This document shows positions 57,460 to 64,000 of a stretch of 64,000 nucleotides of DNA, one piece after another. The DNA comes from Streptomyces longhuiensis (GTDB lineage: Bacteria > Actinomycetota > Actinomycetes > Streptomycetales > Streptomycetaceae), in contig NZ_CP085173.1 of assembly GCF_020616555.1 (NCBI RefSeq), positions 6,960,001 to 7,024,000 on the forward strand, in the 5' to 3' direction. The translations under genes were made by a program, and so were the position numbers. Each line of letters opens with the position of its first letter. Position 1 is the stretch's first letter. The notes below the pieces were generated by a model that made no database searches, was not told the origin of the DNA, and saw only the letters and a list, made by a program, of their open reading frames with translations.

Positions 57460-57502
57460 GGCCGTTTTCCGCCTGTCAGTGACGGGTGGCAGGATCAAAG
57501 GC

Positions 57503-58639
57503 ATGTCCGATGTGCTCGATCCCACGCCCTTCGACGGCTACGACGCCCTGCTGCTGCTCTCGTTCGGAGGCCCCGAAGGCCCGGACGACGTGGTCCCGTT
57601 CCTGGAGAACGTGACGCGTGGCCGGGGAATCCCCAAGGAGCGGCTCAAGGAGGTGGGGCAGCACTACTTCCTGTTCGGCGGGGTCAGCCCCATCAACGAG
57701 CAGAACCGCTCCCTGCTGGACGCGCTCCGCAAGGACTTCGCGGACCACGGTCTCGACCTGCCCGTCCACTGGGGCAACCGGAACTGGGCGCCGTACCTGA
57801 CGGACACCCTCCGCGAGATGGTCATGGACGGCCACCGGCGCATCCTCGTCCTCGCGACCAGCGCGTACGCGTCGTACTCGGGCTGCCGTCAGTACCGCGA
57901 GAATCTCGCGGAGTCCCTCGCCGCCCTGGAAGCGGAGGGGCTGGAAGTGCCGCGCGTCGACAAGCTGCGGCACTACTTCAACCACCCGGGCTTCGTGCGC
58001 CCCATGATCGACGGTGTCCTGAGGTCCCTCGCCGACCTCCCCGACGACGTGCGGGACGGCGCCCACATCGCGTTCACGACGCACTCCATCCCGACCGCGG
58101 CCGCCGACGTCTCCGGGCCGGTCGACGACCACGGCGACGGCGGTACCTACGTGAAGGAGCACCTGGACGTCGCGCGCGTGATCGCCGACGCGGTCCGCGA
58201 GGAGACCGGGGTCGACCACCCCTGGCAGCTCGTCTACCAGTCGCGGTCCGGCGCCCCGCACATCCCGTGGCTGGAGCCCGACATCTGCGACCACCTCGAG
58301 GAGCGGCACGGCGCCGGTGTGCCGGCCGTCGTGATGGCGCCCATCGGGTTCGTCTCCGACCACATGGAGGTCCTCTACGACCTCGACACCGAGGCCACGG
58401 CCAAGGCCGCCGAGCTCGGCCTCCCGGTGCGCCGCTCCGCCACGGTCGGCGCGGACGCCCGCTTCGCCGCCGCGGTCCGCGACCTCGTCCTCGAGCGCTC
58501 CGCCGCCGAGCGCGGCCGGGCCGTCACGCCGTGTGCCCTGGGCGCGCTCGGCGCGAGCCACAACCTCTGCCCGGTGGGCTGCTGCCCCTCCCGTGCTCCC
58601 AAGCCCGCGGCCGCGGGCGCCGACAGCCCGTACGCGTAA
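57503..58639 (+). CDS. hemH: Ferrochelatase (coproporphyrin III type)
   Basis: A 378-residue ferrochelatase. Core segments are [29 protein letters not shown] (near 17-45), [16 protein letters not shown], the catalytic His in [12 protein letters not shown] (near 195) and [22 protein letters not shown] (near 245-265), with the second catalytic Glu in [14 protein letters not shown]. The C-terminus has the cysteines of a [2Fe-2S] cluster ([10 protein letters not shown]). In Actinobacteria this enzyme inserts iron into coproporphyrin III (CpfC) in the coproporphyrin-dependent pathway to haem. ATG 57503 lies near a CAGGAT-type -10, so the leader is short. It is divergent from the MFS gene. Confidence 0.95.
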   Translation: MSDVLDPTPFDGYDALLLLSFGGPEGPDDVVPFLENVTRGRGIPKERLKEVGQHYFLFGGVSPINEQNRSLLDALRKDFADHGLDLPVHWGNRNWAPYLTDTLREMVMDGHRRILVLATSAYASYSGCRQYRENLAESLAALEAEGLEVPRVDKLRHYFNHPGFVRPMIDGVLRSLADLPDDVRDGAHIAFTTHSIPTAAADVSGPVDDHGDGGTYVKEHLDVARVIADAVREETGVDHPWQLVYQSRSGAPHIPWLEPDICDHLEERHGAGVPAVVMAPIGFVSDHMEVLYDLDTEATAKAAELGLPVRRSATVGADARFAAAVRDLVLERSAAERGRAVTPCALGALGASHNLCPVGCCPSRAPKPAAAGADSPYA

Positions 58640-58650
58640 GGATGCTCGAC

Positions 58651-59448
58651 GTGACAGACCTGAAGGCCGAACTCCTCGAGGTCGCCCTGGAGGCCGCCGC
58701 CCGCGCCGGGACCTTCCTGTGCGACGGCCGCCCCGCCGACCTCGGAGTCGCCGCCACCAAGACCAGCGCCGTGGACGTCGTCACGGAGATGGACATCGCC
58801 TCCGAGAAGCTGATCACCGGCTTCCTCGCCGAGCGCAGGCCGGACGACGGCGTCCTGGGCGAGGAGGGCGCGAGCACCGAGGGCAGCAGCGGGATCACCT
58901 GGGTGATCGACCCCATCGACGGCACGGTCAACTACCTGTACGGGCGCCCCGAATGGTCGGTCTCGATCGCCGCCCGCCAGGGCGACGAGACCCTCGTCGG
59001 GGTTGTCGCGGCGCCCCTGCGCGGCGAGACCTACCGCGCGGTCCTCGGCCAGGGCGCGTTCGTGAACGACCGCCCGGCACGCGCGCGCGTGGCACCCCCC
59101 TTCGAGCAGGCGCTCGTCGGCACGGGATTCGGCTATCTCGCCGCCCGCCGAGCCCACCAGGCCGATGTCGTACGGGAGTTGGTGCCCCATGTGCGCGACA
59201 TCCGGCGTGGTGGTTCGGCCGCCATCGACCTGTGTGACGTCGCCGTCGGACGCCTCGACGCGTACTACGAGCGAGGCCTGAACCCATGGGACCTGGCGGC
59301 CGGAGACCTCATCGCCAGGGAGGCGGGCGCGCTCACCGGCGGCCGCCCCGGTGAGGTGCCGTCCGGCGAGCTGACGATCGCGGCGCCGCCCGGACTCTTC
59401 GAGCAGCTCCAGAACCGCCTCGAGGAGCTCGGGGCCTGGCACGACTGA
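58651..59448 (+). CDS. Inositol monophosphatase-family phosphatase
   Basis: A 265-residue IMPase-fold phosphatase. The metal-binding motifs are GEEGASTEG (near 68-76), WVIDPIDGTVNYLYGRPEWSVSIA (near 87-110) and the last Asp in GLNPWDLAAGDLIAREAGA (near 213-231). Members dephosphorylate inositol-1-phosphate, histidinol phosphate or related compounds. GTG 58651 is preferred over ATG 58642 because AAGGA lies eight bases before it. It starts 12 bases after hemH and is probably in one operon with it. Substrate is not deducible. Confidence 0.9.
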   Translation: MTDLKAELLEVALEAAARAGTFLCDGRPADLGVAATKTSAVDVVTEMDIASEKLITGFLAERRPDDGVLGEEGASTEGSSGITWVIDPIDGTVNYLYGRPEWSVSIAARQGDETLVGVVAAPLRGETYRAVLGQGAFVNDRPARARVAPPFEQALVGTGFGYLAARRAHQADVVRELVPHVRDIRRGGSAAIDLCDVAVGRLDAYYERGLNPWDLAAGDLIAREAGALTGGRPGEVPSGELTIAAPPGLFEQLQNRLEELGAWHD

Positions 59449-59497
59449 CGGACAGCGGCCTCCCGAGCGCGCAGGAAGCACGGGAACGGGCATGAGA

Positions 59498-59542
59498 AAG
59501 GGCCCCGGCGCCTGCCTGGATCGACCAGGCGCCGGGGCCCTT
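59498..59542. terminator. Convergent terminator after the phosphatase gene
   Basis: AAGGGCCCCGGCGCCTG (59498-59514) pairs perfectly with CAGGCGCCGGGGCCCTT (59526-59542) around an 11-base loop, a 17-bp stem serving both flanking genes. Confidence 0.85.
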
Positions 59543-59552
59543 CCGTACTGCG

Positions 59553-59726
59553 TCAGACGCGCGCGACGCCGAGTTCCACGCCATGTTCGGCGGCGAGGCG
59601 ATGCAGGTCGTCCAGCTCGTCCTGCTCGATCTCGACGAGGAATTCGTCGCCCGTCGCGCGAGCCCGGCTCAGATCGGACTCGGTCGCCTTGATGCGCTGC
59701 AGAAGTCCTGCGGTGAATGCGTCCAT
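59553..59726 (-). CDS. Small hypothetical protein (57 aa)
   Basis: A 57-residue protein, MDAFTAGLLQRIKATESDLSRARATGDEFLVEIEQDELDDLHRLAAEHGVELGV being its length, predicted as a helical hairpin with strong acidic and basic heptads. ATG 59726 follows GAGGGGG. It ends 10 bases from a strong terminator. Short acidic coiled-coil proteins of this kind are conserved in Streptomyces and of unknown role. It is divergent from cutR. Confidence 0.75.
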   Translation of the reverse strand: MDAFTAGLLQRIKATESDLSRARATGDEFLVEIEQDELDDLHRLAAEHGVELGVARV

Positions 59727-60050
59727 GGTTGCGCCCCCTCGTCCTGGGTCGTGGGTCGGTGGCACGGGGGTGTGCCCTCGGAAGGGGCGATCACGTCTCT
59801 CACCGCCCTGCGGAAAGCGGGTCGTGGTACGCCACATACAAAGCGTGATCGCGGGTGTAAATCCGTCCTCCCCGCGCTCACTTACGCAGAAACCTCGGCC
59901 GCCCAGAAAATCCCGCATTCCCGGGGCGCCCCATCGCCTTACAGCCGGTTTATGGCCGAAAGGGGCAGGATGGAGCCCACACTCCACGACCCGGACCTGC
60001 TCACAGGTGCATCAGAACCTGCCCGCAGGTCACACAGGAAGGACAGCGAC
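59727..60050. other. Divergent region between the small-protein gene and cutR
   Basis: A 324-base stretch with an AT-rich patch near 59820-59880. The cutR ribosome binding site AGGAAGGACAG is at its right end. I see no small gene and no strong palindrome; a CutR site is expected here but I cannot define one. Confidence 0.45.
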
Positions 60051-60704
60051 GTGCGCGTACTCGTCGTCGAGGACGAGCAGCTGCTCGCCGATGCGGTGGC
60101 CACCGGACTGCGCCGGGAGGCCATGGCCGTCGACGTCGTGTACGACGGTGCGGCCGCCCTCGAGCGCATCGGCGTGAACGACTACGACGTGGTCGTCCTC
60201 GACCGGGACCTCCCGCTCGTGCACGGCGACGACGTCTGCCGCAAGATCGTCGAACTGGGCATGCCGACCCGCGTCCTGATGCTGACCGCCTCCGGCGACG
60301 TCAGCGACCGCGTCGAGGGCCTCGAGATCGGAGCCGACGACTACCTGCCCAAGCCGTTCGCGTTCAGCGAGCTGACAGCCCGCGTGCGGGCGCTCGGACG
60401 CCGTACGAGCGTGCCGCTGCCGCCCGTCCTGGAGCGCGCGGGCATCAAGCTCGACCCGAACCGCCGCGAGGTCTTCCGCGACGGCAAGGAGATCCAGCTG
60501 GCACCCAAGGAGTTCGCCGTCCTCGAGGTGCTGCTGCGCAGCGAGGGCGCCGTCGTCTCGGCCGAGCAGCTCCTGGAGAAGGCCTGGGACGAGAACACGG
60601 ACCCCTTCACGAACGTCGTCCGGGTCACCGTCATGACCCTGCGCCGCAAGCTCGGAGAGCCCGCCGTCATCGTGACCGTGCCCGGCTCCGGATACCGGAT
60701 CTGA
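60051..60704 (+). CDS. cutR: Response regulator CutR, OmpR family
   Basis: A 217-residue OmpR-type regulator. The receiver (RVLVVEDEQLLADAVATGLRREAMAVDVVYDG) has phosphoacceptor Asp in DVVVLDRDLPLVHGDDVC (near 51) and Lys in DDYLPKPFAF (near 101). The winged helix (LDPNRREVFRDGKEIQLAPKEFAVLEVLLRSEGAVVSAEQLLEKAW... TVMTLRRKLGEPAVIVTVPGSGYRI) is near 125-217. GTG 60051 follows a strong ribosome binding site. CutRS was found as a repressor of antibiotic production in S. lividans, and later linked to secretion and redox stress. cutS follows after 6 bases. Confidence 0.93.
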   Translation: MRVLVVEDEQLLADAVATGLRREAMAVDVVYDGAAALERIGVNDYDVVVLDRDLPLVHGDDVCRKIVELGMPTRVLMLTASGDVSDRVEGLEIGADDYLPKPFAFSELTARVRALGRRTSVPLPPVLERAGIKLDPNRREVFRDGKEIQLAPKEFAVLEVLLRSEGAVVSAEQLLEKAWDENTDPFTNVVRVTVMTLRRKLGEPAVIVTVPGSGYRI

Positions 60705-60710
60705 TCCCCT

Positions 60711-61955
60711 GTGGCCTCGACACCGGCGCCACCGGCCGCGCCTCCGAAACCCACATGGGACCCCAGAAAAGCCGAGCCGCCCTACCCGTGGCTGCGCCCG
60801 ACCATTCGTATACGCCTCACCCTGCTGTACGGCGGCATGTTCCTGATCGCCGGCATCGTGCTGCTGTCGATCATCTATCTGCTCGCCGCGCAGGCGCTGA
60901 ACGTCGGCAGTGACCTGCCGTTCACCGTCACGAACGGCTCGGTGAGCAGCGGTACCTGCCGTAACTTCTCGGGTCTCCCCGACCACCCCACGACGGGCCA
61001 GCTCAACTCCGCGCTGAACGAGTGCGTCAACGAGATGCGTCAGCACGCACTCGACAACCTCCTCAGCCGCTCGCTCCTCGCCCTGCTCGGCCTCGCCGTG
61101 ATCGCGTTCGCCTTCGGGTACGCGATGGCGGGCCGCGTCCTGTCCCCGCTGGGCCGCATCACGCGCACCGCGCGCCGGGTGGCCGGCACGGACCTGTCGA
61201 GGCGCATCGAACTGGACGGCCCGGACGACGAGCTGAAGGAGCTGGCCGACACCTTCGACGACATGCTCGACCGCCTGGAGAGAGCCTTCACCGCGCAGCA
61301 GCGGTTCGTCGGCAACGCGTCGCACGAGCTGCGCACCCCGCTCGCGATCAACCGCACGCTCCTGGAGGTTCACCTCTCCGATCCCGGGGCGCCGATGGAA
61401 CTCCAGCAGCTCGGCAAGACGCTGCTGGCGACGAACGAGCGCAGCGAGCAGCTCGTCGAGGGACTGCTCCTGCTCGCCCGTAGCGACAACCAGATCGTGG
61501 AGCGCAAGCCGGTCGACCTCGCCGAGGTCGCCTCGCAGGCCATCGACCAGGCCCGCTCGGAGGCCGACGCGAAGGGCGTCGAGATCCGCGGCGAGCGCAA
61601 GGAGGCCGTCGTCCAGGGCAACGGCGTGCTCCTGGAGCGCATCGCCCTGAACCTCGTCCAGAACGCCGTCCGGTACAACGTCCCGGAGGGCGGCTGGGTC
61701 GAGGTCGCCACCGAGGCCCAGCACGGCCAGGCGGTCCTCGTGGTGTCCAATACGGGGCCCGTGGTGCCGGCGTACGAGATCGACAACCTCTTCGAGCCGT
61801 TCCGGCGGCTGCGCACCGAGCGCACCGGGAGCGACAAGGGAGTGGGGCTCGGTCTGTCGATCGCCCGCTCGGTGGCGCGCGCTCATGGGGGCCGTATCAT
61901 CGCGGAGCCGCGTGAAGGGGGTGGGCTCGTCATGCGGGTCACCCTGCCGATCTGA
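60711..61955 (+). CDS. cutS: Sensor histidine kinase CutS
   Basis: A 414-residue kinase. Transmembrane 1 is near 36-60 (LTLLYGGMFLIAGIVLLSIIYLLA), the extracellular loop (about 62-115) carries two cysteines (SSGTCRNFSG and LNECVNEM) and transmembrane 2 is near 117-137. A HAMP domain (RVLSPLGRITRTARRVAGTDLSRRIEL) leads to the H-box FVGNASHELRTPLAINR (His near 204) and catalytic domain (NLVQNAVRYNVPEGG, GVGLGLSIARSVARAHGG). The paired loop cysteines are known in CutS and are suited to sensing oxidation. It starts at GTG 60711. Its stop lies in the first unit of a 33-bp tandem repeat. Confidence 0.93.
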   Translation: MASTPAPPAAPPKPTWDPRKAEPPYPWLRPTIRIRLTLLYGGMFLIAGIVLLSIIYLLAAQALNVGSDLPFTVTNGSVSSGTCRNFSGLPDHPTTGQLNSALNECVNEMRQHALDNLLSRSLLALLGLAVIAFAFGYAMAGRVLSPLGRITRTARRVAGTDLSRRIELDGPDDELKELADTFDDMLDRLERAFTAQQRFVGNASHELRTPLAINRTLLEVHLSDPGAPMELQQLGKTLLATNERSEQLVEGLLLLARSDNQIVERKPVDLAEVASQAIDQARSEADAKGVEIRGERKEAVVQGNGVLLERIALNLVQNAVRYNVPEGGWVEVATEAQHGQAVLVVSNTGPVVPAYEIDNLFEPFRRLRTERTGSDKGVGLGLSIARSVARAHGGRIIAEPREGGGLVMRVTLPI

Positions 61956-62031
61956 GGCCTCCGAGACGCGTGTCACCTCCCGATCTGAGCGTTCCGAGAT
62001 GCGGGTCGGCGACCGATCTGAGATGCTTCCG
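61932..62031. repeat. 33-bp tandem triplication covering the cutS stop codon
   Basis: Three units (61932-61965, 61966-61998, 61999-62031) share CCGATCTGAG at 61947, 61980 and 62013, exactly 33 bases apart, followed by a variant of GCCTCCGAG. The first unit includes the real cutS end (Met-Arg-Val-Thr-Leu-Pro-Ile-stop); the others are decayed copies downstream. Confidence 0.8.
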
Positions 62032-62416
62032 CCGACGTGCCGGGGGAGTTCGCTTTTAGCGGAATTTTCGGGACCTGGTCCCGCGAAGACCGTGTGTGAT
62101 CGATCACAAGAGCGAATTTCCGGCCATCTACTCTCCGTGATCGCAAAAGCCCCCGGAAAGCCTGGAAAATCCGGGTTTTCAGGGGTCCTGATCACGGGAA
62201 GTACACGGGGTGGCGCCCGTGAAGCGCGACCTTCGGACCGTGTACGGTCCCGATCGCCATCCAACCCGATCACTCGTGAGAGATCCGGTTGGGTGTCGAT
62301 TGAGTAACAGACCTTGATGTGAGGCAAAATCTCCGCCTCAGGTCGGGCACAAAGTCCGGCCTCCCGCGCGTTGTGCGCTGGAGACACCGCATACACCCAG
62401 AGGGGGAGAGCGACAC
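61956..62416. other. Intergenic region between cutS and the DUF4193 gene
   Basis: A 461-base stretch. The first 76 bases are repeat units. A perfect 14-bp palindrome TGTGATCGATCACA lies at 62095-62108, with GTGATCGC and GATCACGG near-copies at about 62137 and 62188. AT-rich sequence near 62050-62130 fits a promoter for the DUF4193 gene. No coding frame with bias is present. Confidence 0.55.
62095..62108. promoter_or_regulatory. Perfect 14-bp palindrome TGTGATCGATCACA
   Basis: Both halves are identical when read on opposite strands. It resembles a CRP-family half-site pair, TGTGA...TCACA, but with a 4-base rather than 6-base spacer, so it is not a standard CRP site. It lies about 310 bases before the DUF4193 start. 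Confidence 0.4.
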
Positions 62417-62713
62417 ATGGCAACGGATTACGACACCCCACGCAAGACCGACGATGACGTCAACGAGGACAGCATCGAGGAGCTCAAGGCTCGGCGGAAC
62501 GACAAGTCGACCTCGTCGGTCGACGTCGACGAGTTCGAGGCCGCCGAAGGCCTGGAGCTCCCGGGCGCCGACCTCTCGAACGAGGAGCTGGCCGTCCGGG
62601 TCCTGCCCAAGCAGCAGGACGAGTTCACCTGCATGAGCTGCTTCCTGGTGCACCACAGGAGCCAGCTGGCCCGCGAGAAGAACGGCCAGCCGATCTGCCG
62701 CGACTGCGACTGA
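62417..62713 (+). CDS. DUF4193-family small zinc-finger-like protein
   Basis: A 98-residue actinobacterial protein. The N-terminus (ATDYDTPRKTDDDVNEDSIEELKARRNDK) is acidic and charged. The C-terminal part has FTCMSCFLVHHRSQLA and ICRDCD, two Cys-X2-Cys pairs that form a zinc ribbon. The family is conserved in Actinobacteria and often near dut, but its role is not defined. ATG 62417 follows AGAGGGGGAG. The next gene starts 13 bases after its stop, so the two are likely co-transcribed. Confidence 0.9.
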   Translation: MATDYDTPRKTDDDVNEDSIEELKARRNDKSTSSVDVDEFEAAEGLELPGADLSNEELAVRVLPKQQDEFTCMSCFLVHHRSQLAREKNGQPICRDCD

Positions 62714-62726
62714 GGCAGGGTCGGCC

Positions 62727-63692
62727 GTGACTGGCTCGACCCCGCCCTGGAAGCGCCGCTCCCGGAAGGACAGGGAAGCGGACGGTGGCCCGTCCGACGA
62801 CGGCGTGCGTGACGACGAGCGAGGCTCTTCCCCCACAGGAGCAGCCTCGCTCGAGGACGCGGACGACCAAGAGGTGGCGGGCGACCTCGCGGCGGCGGGA
62901 TACAGCGATGTGCCCGCCGTCTCCACCGCGGGTGACCAAGCGCCCATCGGCGGCCGTGTACAGGTCGCCAGGGGACGTGTGGCCGCTGTCAAGGACGGCG
63001 TCCGCAAGAGCGGCACCGCCGCCAAAGCAGGACTCGGCTATCTCGCCGACCGGATCATCGAGAACGCGCCGCGTGTGCCGGTGCGCGATCTGGCGACCCT
63101 GCGCAAACAGTTCCCCGGCCTGAGTGCCGAACAGCTCGCCGACAAGCTCGTCGCGGGCGCCGCCAACGCCACCTCCACCGTGGGTGCGGGGATCGGCGCC
63201 GCCGCGATGATGCCCGTACCTCCCGCGATGCCCGCCGAGCTGGCGGCCGAGATCACCGGCGTCGCGGCCATCGAGATGAAGCTCGTCGCCGAACTGCACG
63301 AGGTCTACGGCGTGCGCCCGCCCGGCACCCTCAAGGACCGCAGCACTGCGTATCTGTCCTCGTGGACCGAGGAGCGCGGCATCGAGGTGACGAAGCCCTC
63401 GACGATCAACGCGGCGCTCGGCGGCCAGATGAAGCGCGAGCTGCGCCAGCAGATCATGAAGCGCATGGTGCGCAACCTGCCGAACCTGATGCCGTTCATG
63501 GTCGGCGCCGCGGTCGGGGCGGTCATGAACCGCCGCGACACCAAGAAGCTCGCGGGGCGGATCCGCAAGGACCTGCGCAAGATCCAGGTTCCCTGGGACG
63601 CGCTGCCGGAGCTGCCGCCCCTGGAGCGCCCCAGCGACCCGCATCCGCTGATCCCGGGCGACGCACCCGGGCCCGAGGAGCTCGGAAGCTGA
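62727..63692 (+). CDS. Hypothetical protein of the DUF4193-dut neighbourhood
   Basis: A 321-residue protein of unknown function. Residues 1-75 are charged and disordered. A central part (VRDLATLRKQFPGLSAEQLADKLVAGAANATSTVGAGIGAAAMMPVPPAMPAELAAEITGVAAIEMKLVAELHEVYG, about 112-190) has membrane-inserting hydrophobic stretches. A later segment (MKRMVRNLPNLMPFMVGAAVGAVMNRRDTKKLA, about 248-280) is amphipathic and again hydrophobic. The pattern is reminiscent of EcsC-like membrane-interacting proteins, but I do not claim the family. GTG 62727 has a GGCAGGGTCGG site. It follows the DUF4193 gene closely and ends next to the convergent DUF3093 gene. Confidence 0.75.
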   Translation: MTGSTPPWKRRSRKDREADGGPSDDGVRDDERGSSPTGAASLEDADDQEVAGDLAAAGYSDVPAVSTAGDQAPIGGRVQVARGRVAAVKDGVRKSGTAAKAGLGYLADRIIENAPRVPVRDLATLRKQFPGLSAEQLADKLVAGAANATSTVGAGIGAAAMMPVPPAMPAELAAEITGVAAIEMKLVAELHEVYGVRPPGTLKDRSTAYLSSWTEERGIEVTKPSTINAALGGQMKRELRQQIMKRMVRNLPNLMPFMVGAAVGAVMNRRDTKKLAGRIRKDLRKIQVPWDALPELPPLERPSDPHPLIPGDAPGPEELGS

Positions 63693-63698
63693 CCGGCG

Positions 63699-64000
63699 CT
63701 ACTTGCCGAGCGCCTTCGCCAGCCCCTTCGGGTCCCGCGTCGACAGATACACGTACGGGGTCGGGTCCTGCGGGTCGATGACGTCCACGCGCAGGGCCGT
63801 CGGGACATAGCTGCGCAGCAGCATGAAGGCGCGCGGGTCGGCCTTGTGCGTGCGCCAGGCGCGCGCCCCCTCGGCGTCGAGGATCTCCGCGTCACCCAGC
63901 GCCGACAGAGGGATCTTCGCGTCCCCGGCGACCAGGGAGCCCGCCACGACGCGGATGCGCACGGAGCCGTACGAACTCGTCACCACCGCGGCCGCGGCCG
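63699..64000 (-). CDS. DUF3093 domain protein, 5' end outside window
   Basis: The minus-strand frame runs off the right end, so the N-terminal part with its membrane segment is missing. Visible are VVTSSYGSVRIRVVAGSLVAGDAKIPLSALGDAEILDAEGARAWRTHKADPRAFMLLRSYV and the conserved ALRVDVIDPQDPTPYVYLSTRDPKGLAKAL ending, the DUF3093 pattern. The family is a conserved actinobacterial integral membrane protein of unknown function, usually beside dut. It converges on the previous gene with only 6 bases between. Confidence 0.88.
   Translation of the reverse strand, partial: AAAAVVTSSYGSVRIRVVAGSLVAGDAKIPLSALGDAEILDAEGARAWRTHKADPRAFMLLRSYVPTALRVDVIDPQDPTPYVYLSTRDPKGLAKALGK

Noticed and set aside
62095..62108. 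Standard CRP-binding site
   Set aside because: The half-sites match but the spacer is four bases rather than six; kept only as an unassigned palindrome.
60030..62441. 803-codon minus-strand frame opposite cutRS
   Set aside because: It covers the clear two-component genes and a non-coding, repeat-bearing region; no domain.
1..64000. CRISPR arrays, insertion sequences, tRNA or rRNA genes
   Set aside because: No spaced direct-repeat array, transposase motif, terminal inverted repeats or cloverleaf was recognised by eye; a tRNA scan would settle it.

Overview
The window is about 72% G+C chromosomal DNA with strong third-codon-position GC bias, frequent GTG/TTG starts, GGAGG-type ribosome binding sites and many 1-4 base start/stop overlaps. 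Together with whiH, the principal sigma factor hrdB, sepH, cutRS and a ydaO riboswitch on a cell-wall hydrolase, this identifies a Streptomyces core-chromosome segment. From memory, the gene order follows the S. coelicolor SCO5812 (rnhB) to about SCO5867 (DUF3093) interval. I could not run a comparison and cannot name the species. I see no tRNA, rRNA, CRISPR array, transposase or prophage gene.

Layout. 1-9.9 kb: 3' end of rnhB, two unknown genes, a RecQ helicase with a phosphoribosyltransferase-like tail, a DUF4192 protein, a micro-ORF coupled to a glycogen-debranching-like protein, and a Nudix protein. 10-15.2 kb: a developmental and transcriptional core made of an ABC-like fusion with degenerate catalytic motifs, whiH and hrdB. 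15.3-24 kb: secreted trypsin-like protease, zinc-ribbon protein, parE, a membrane protein, a NarL-type two-component system and an ActP-type symporter with its DUF485 partner. 24-30.1 kb: an NMT1/Tau-type ABC uptake cassette flanked by two paralogous CitB-type response regulators, only one of which has its kinase alongside. 30.2-33.8 kb: a sucrase/ferredoxin-like gene with an iron box at its start, and two divergent citrate synthases, one fused to an HTH domain. 33.8-34.8 kb: a small accessory-looking pair. 35-41.6 kb: a CobW GTPase, parC and two coupled M16 peptidases. 41.7-44.2 kb: a c-di-AMP riboswitch with an M23 peptidase, a GntR regulator and ptsH. 44.4-50.8 kb: patA, DUF5998, a phosphatase/pyrophosphatase, thymidine kinase and a VOC protein. 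51-54.8 kb: a rhodanese, sepH and a protein with 13-residue Thr-containing repeats. 54.8-59.7 kb: a sugar-lactone oxidase, an MFS protein, ferrochelatase, an inositol-phosphatase-like gene and a small protein. 60-64 kb: cutRS, DUF4193, an unknown gene and a DUF3093 gene running off the end.

Functional themes. Several genes serve growth and development: HrdB, WhiH, SepH (FtsZ partner), ParE/ParC and the c-di-AMP-controlled hydrolase. Others link to carbon metabolism: acetate-type permease, citrate synthases, PatA and HPr. The features I consider most worth a second look are the catalytically degenerate ABC fusion beside whiH/hrdB, the phospho-Thr-like repeat protein beside sepH, the RecQ-PRTase fusion, a palindromic DnaA-box pair, the iron box on the sucrase/ferredoxin-like gene, the palindrome between the two citrate synthases, and a 33-bp tandem triplication of the cutS stop-codon region.
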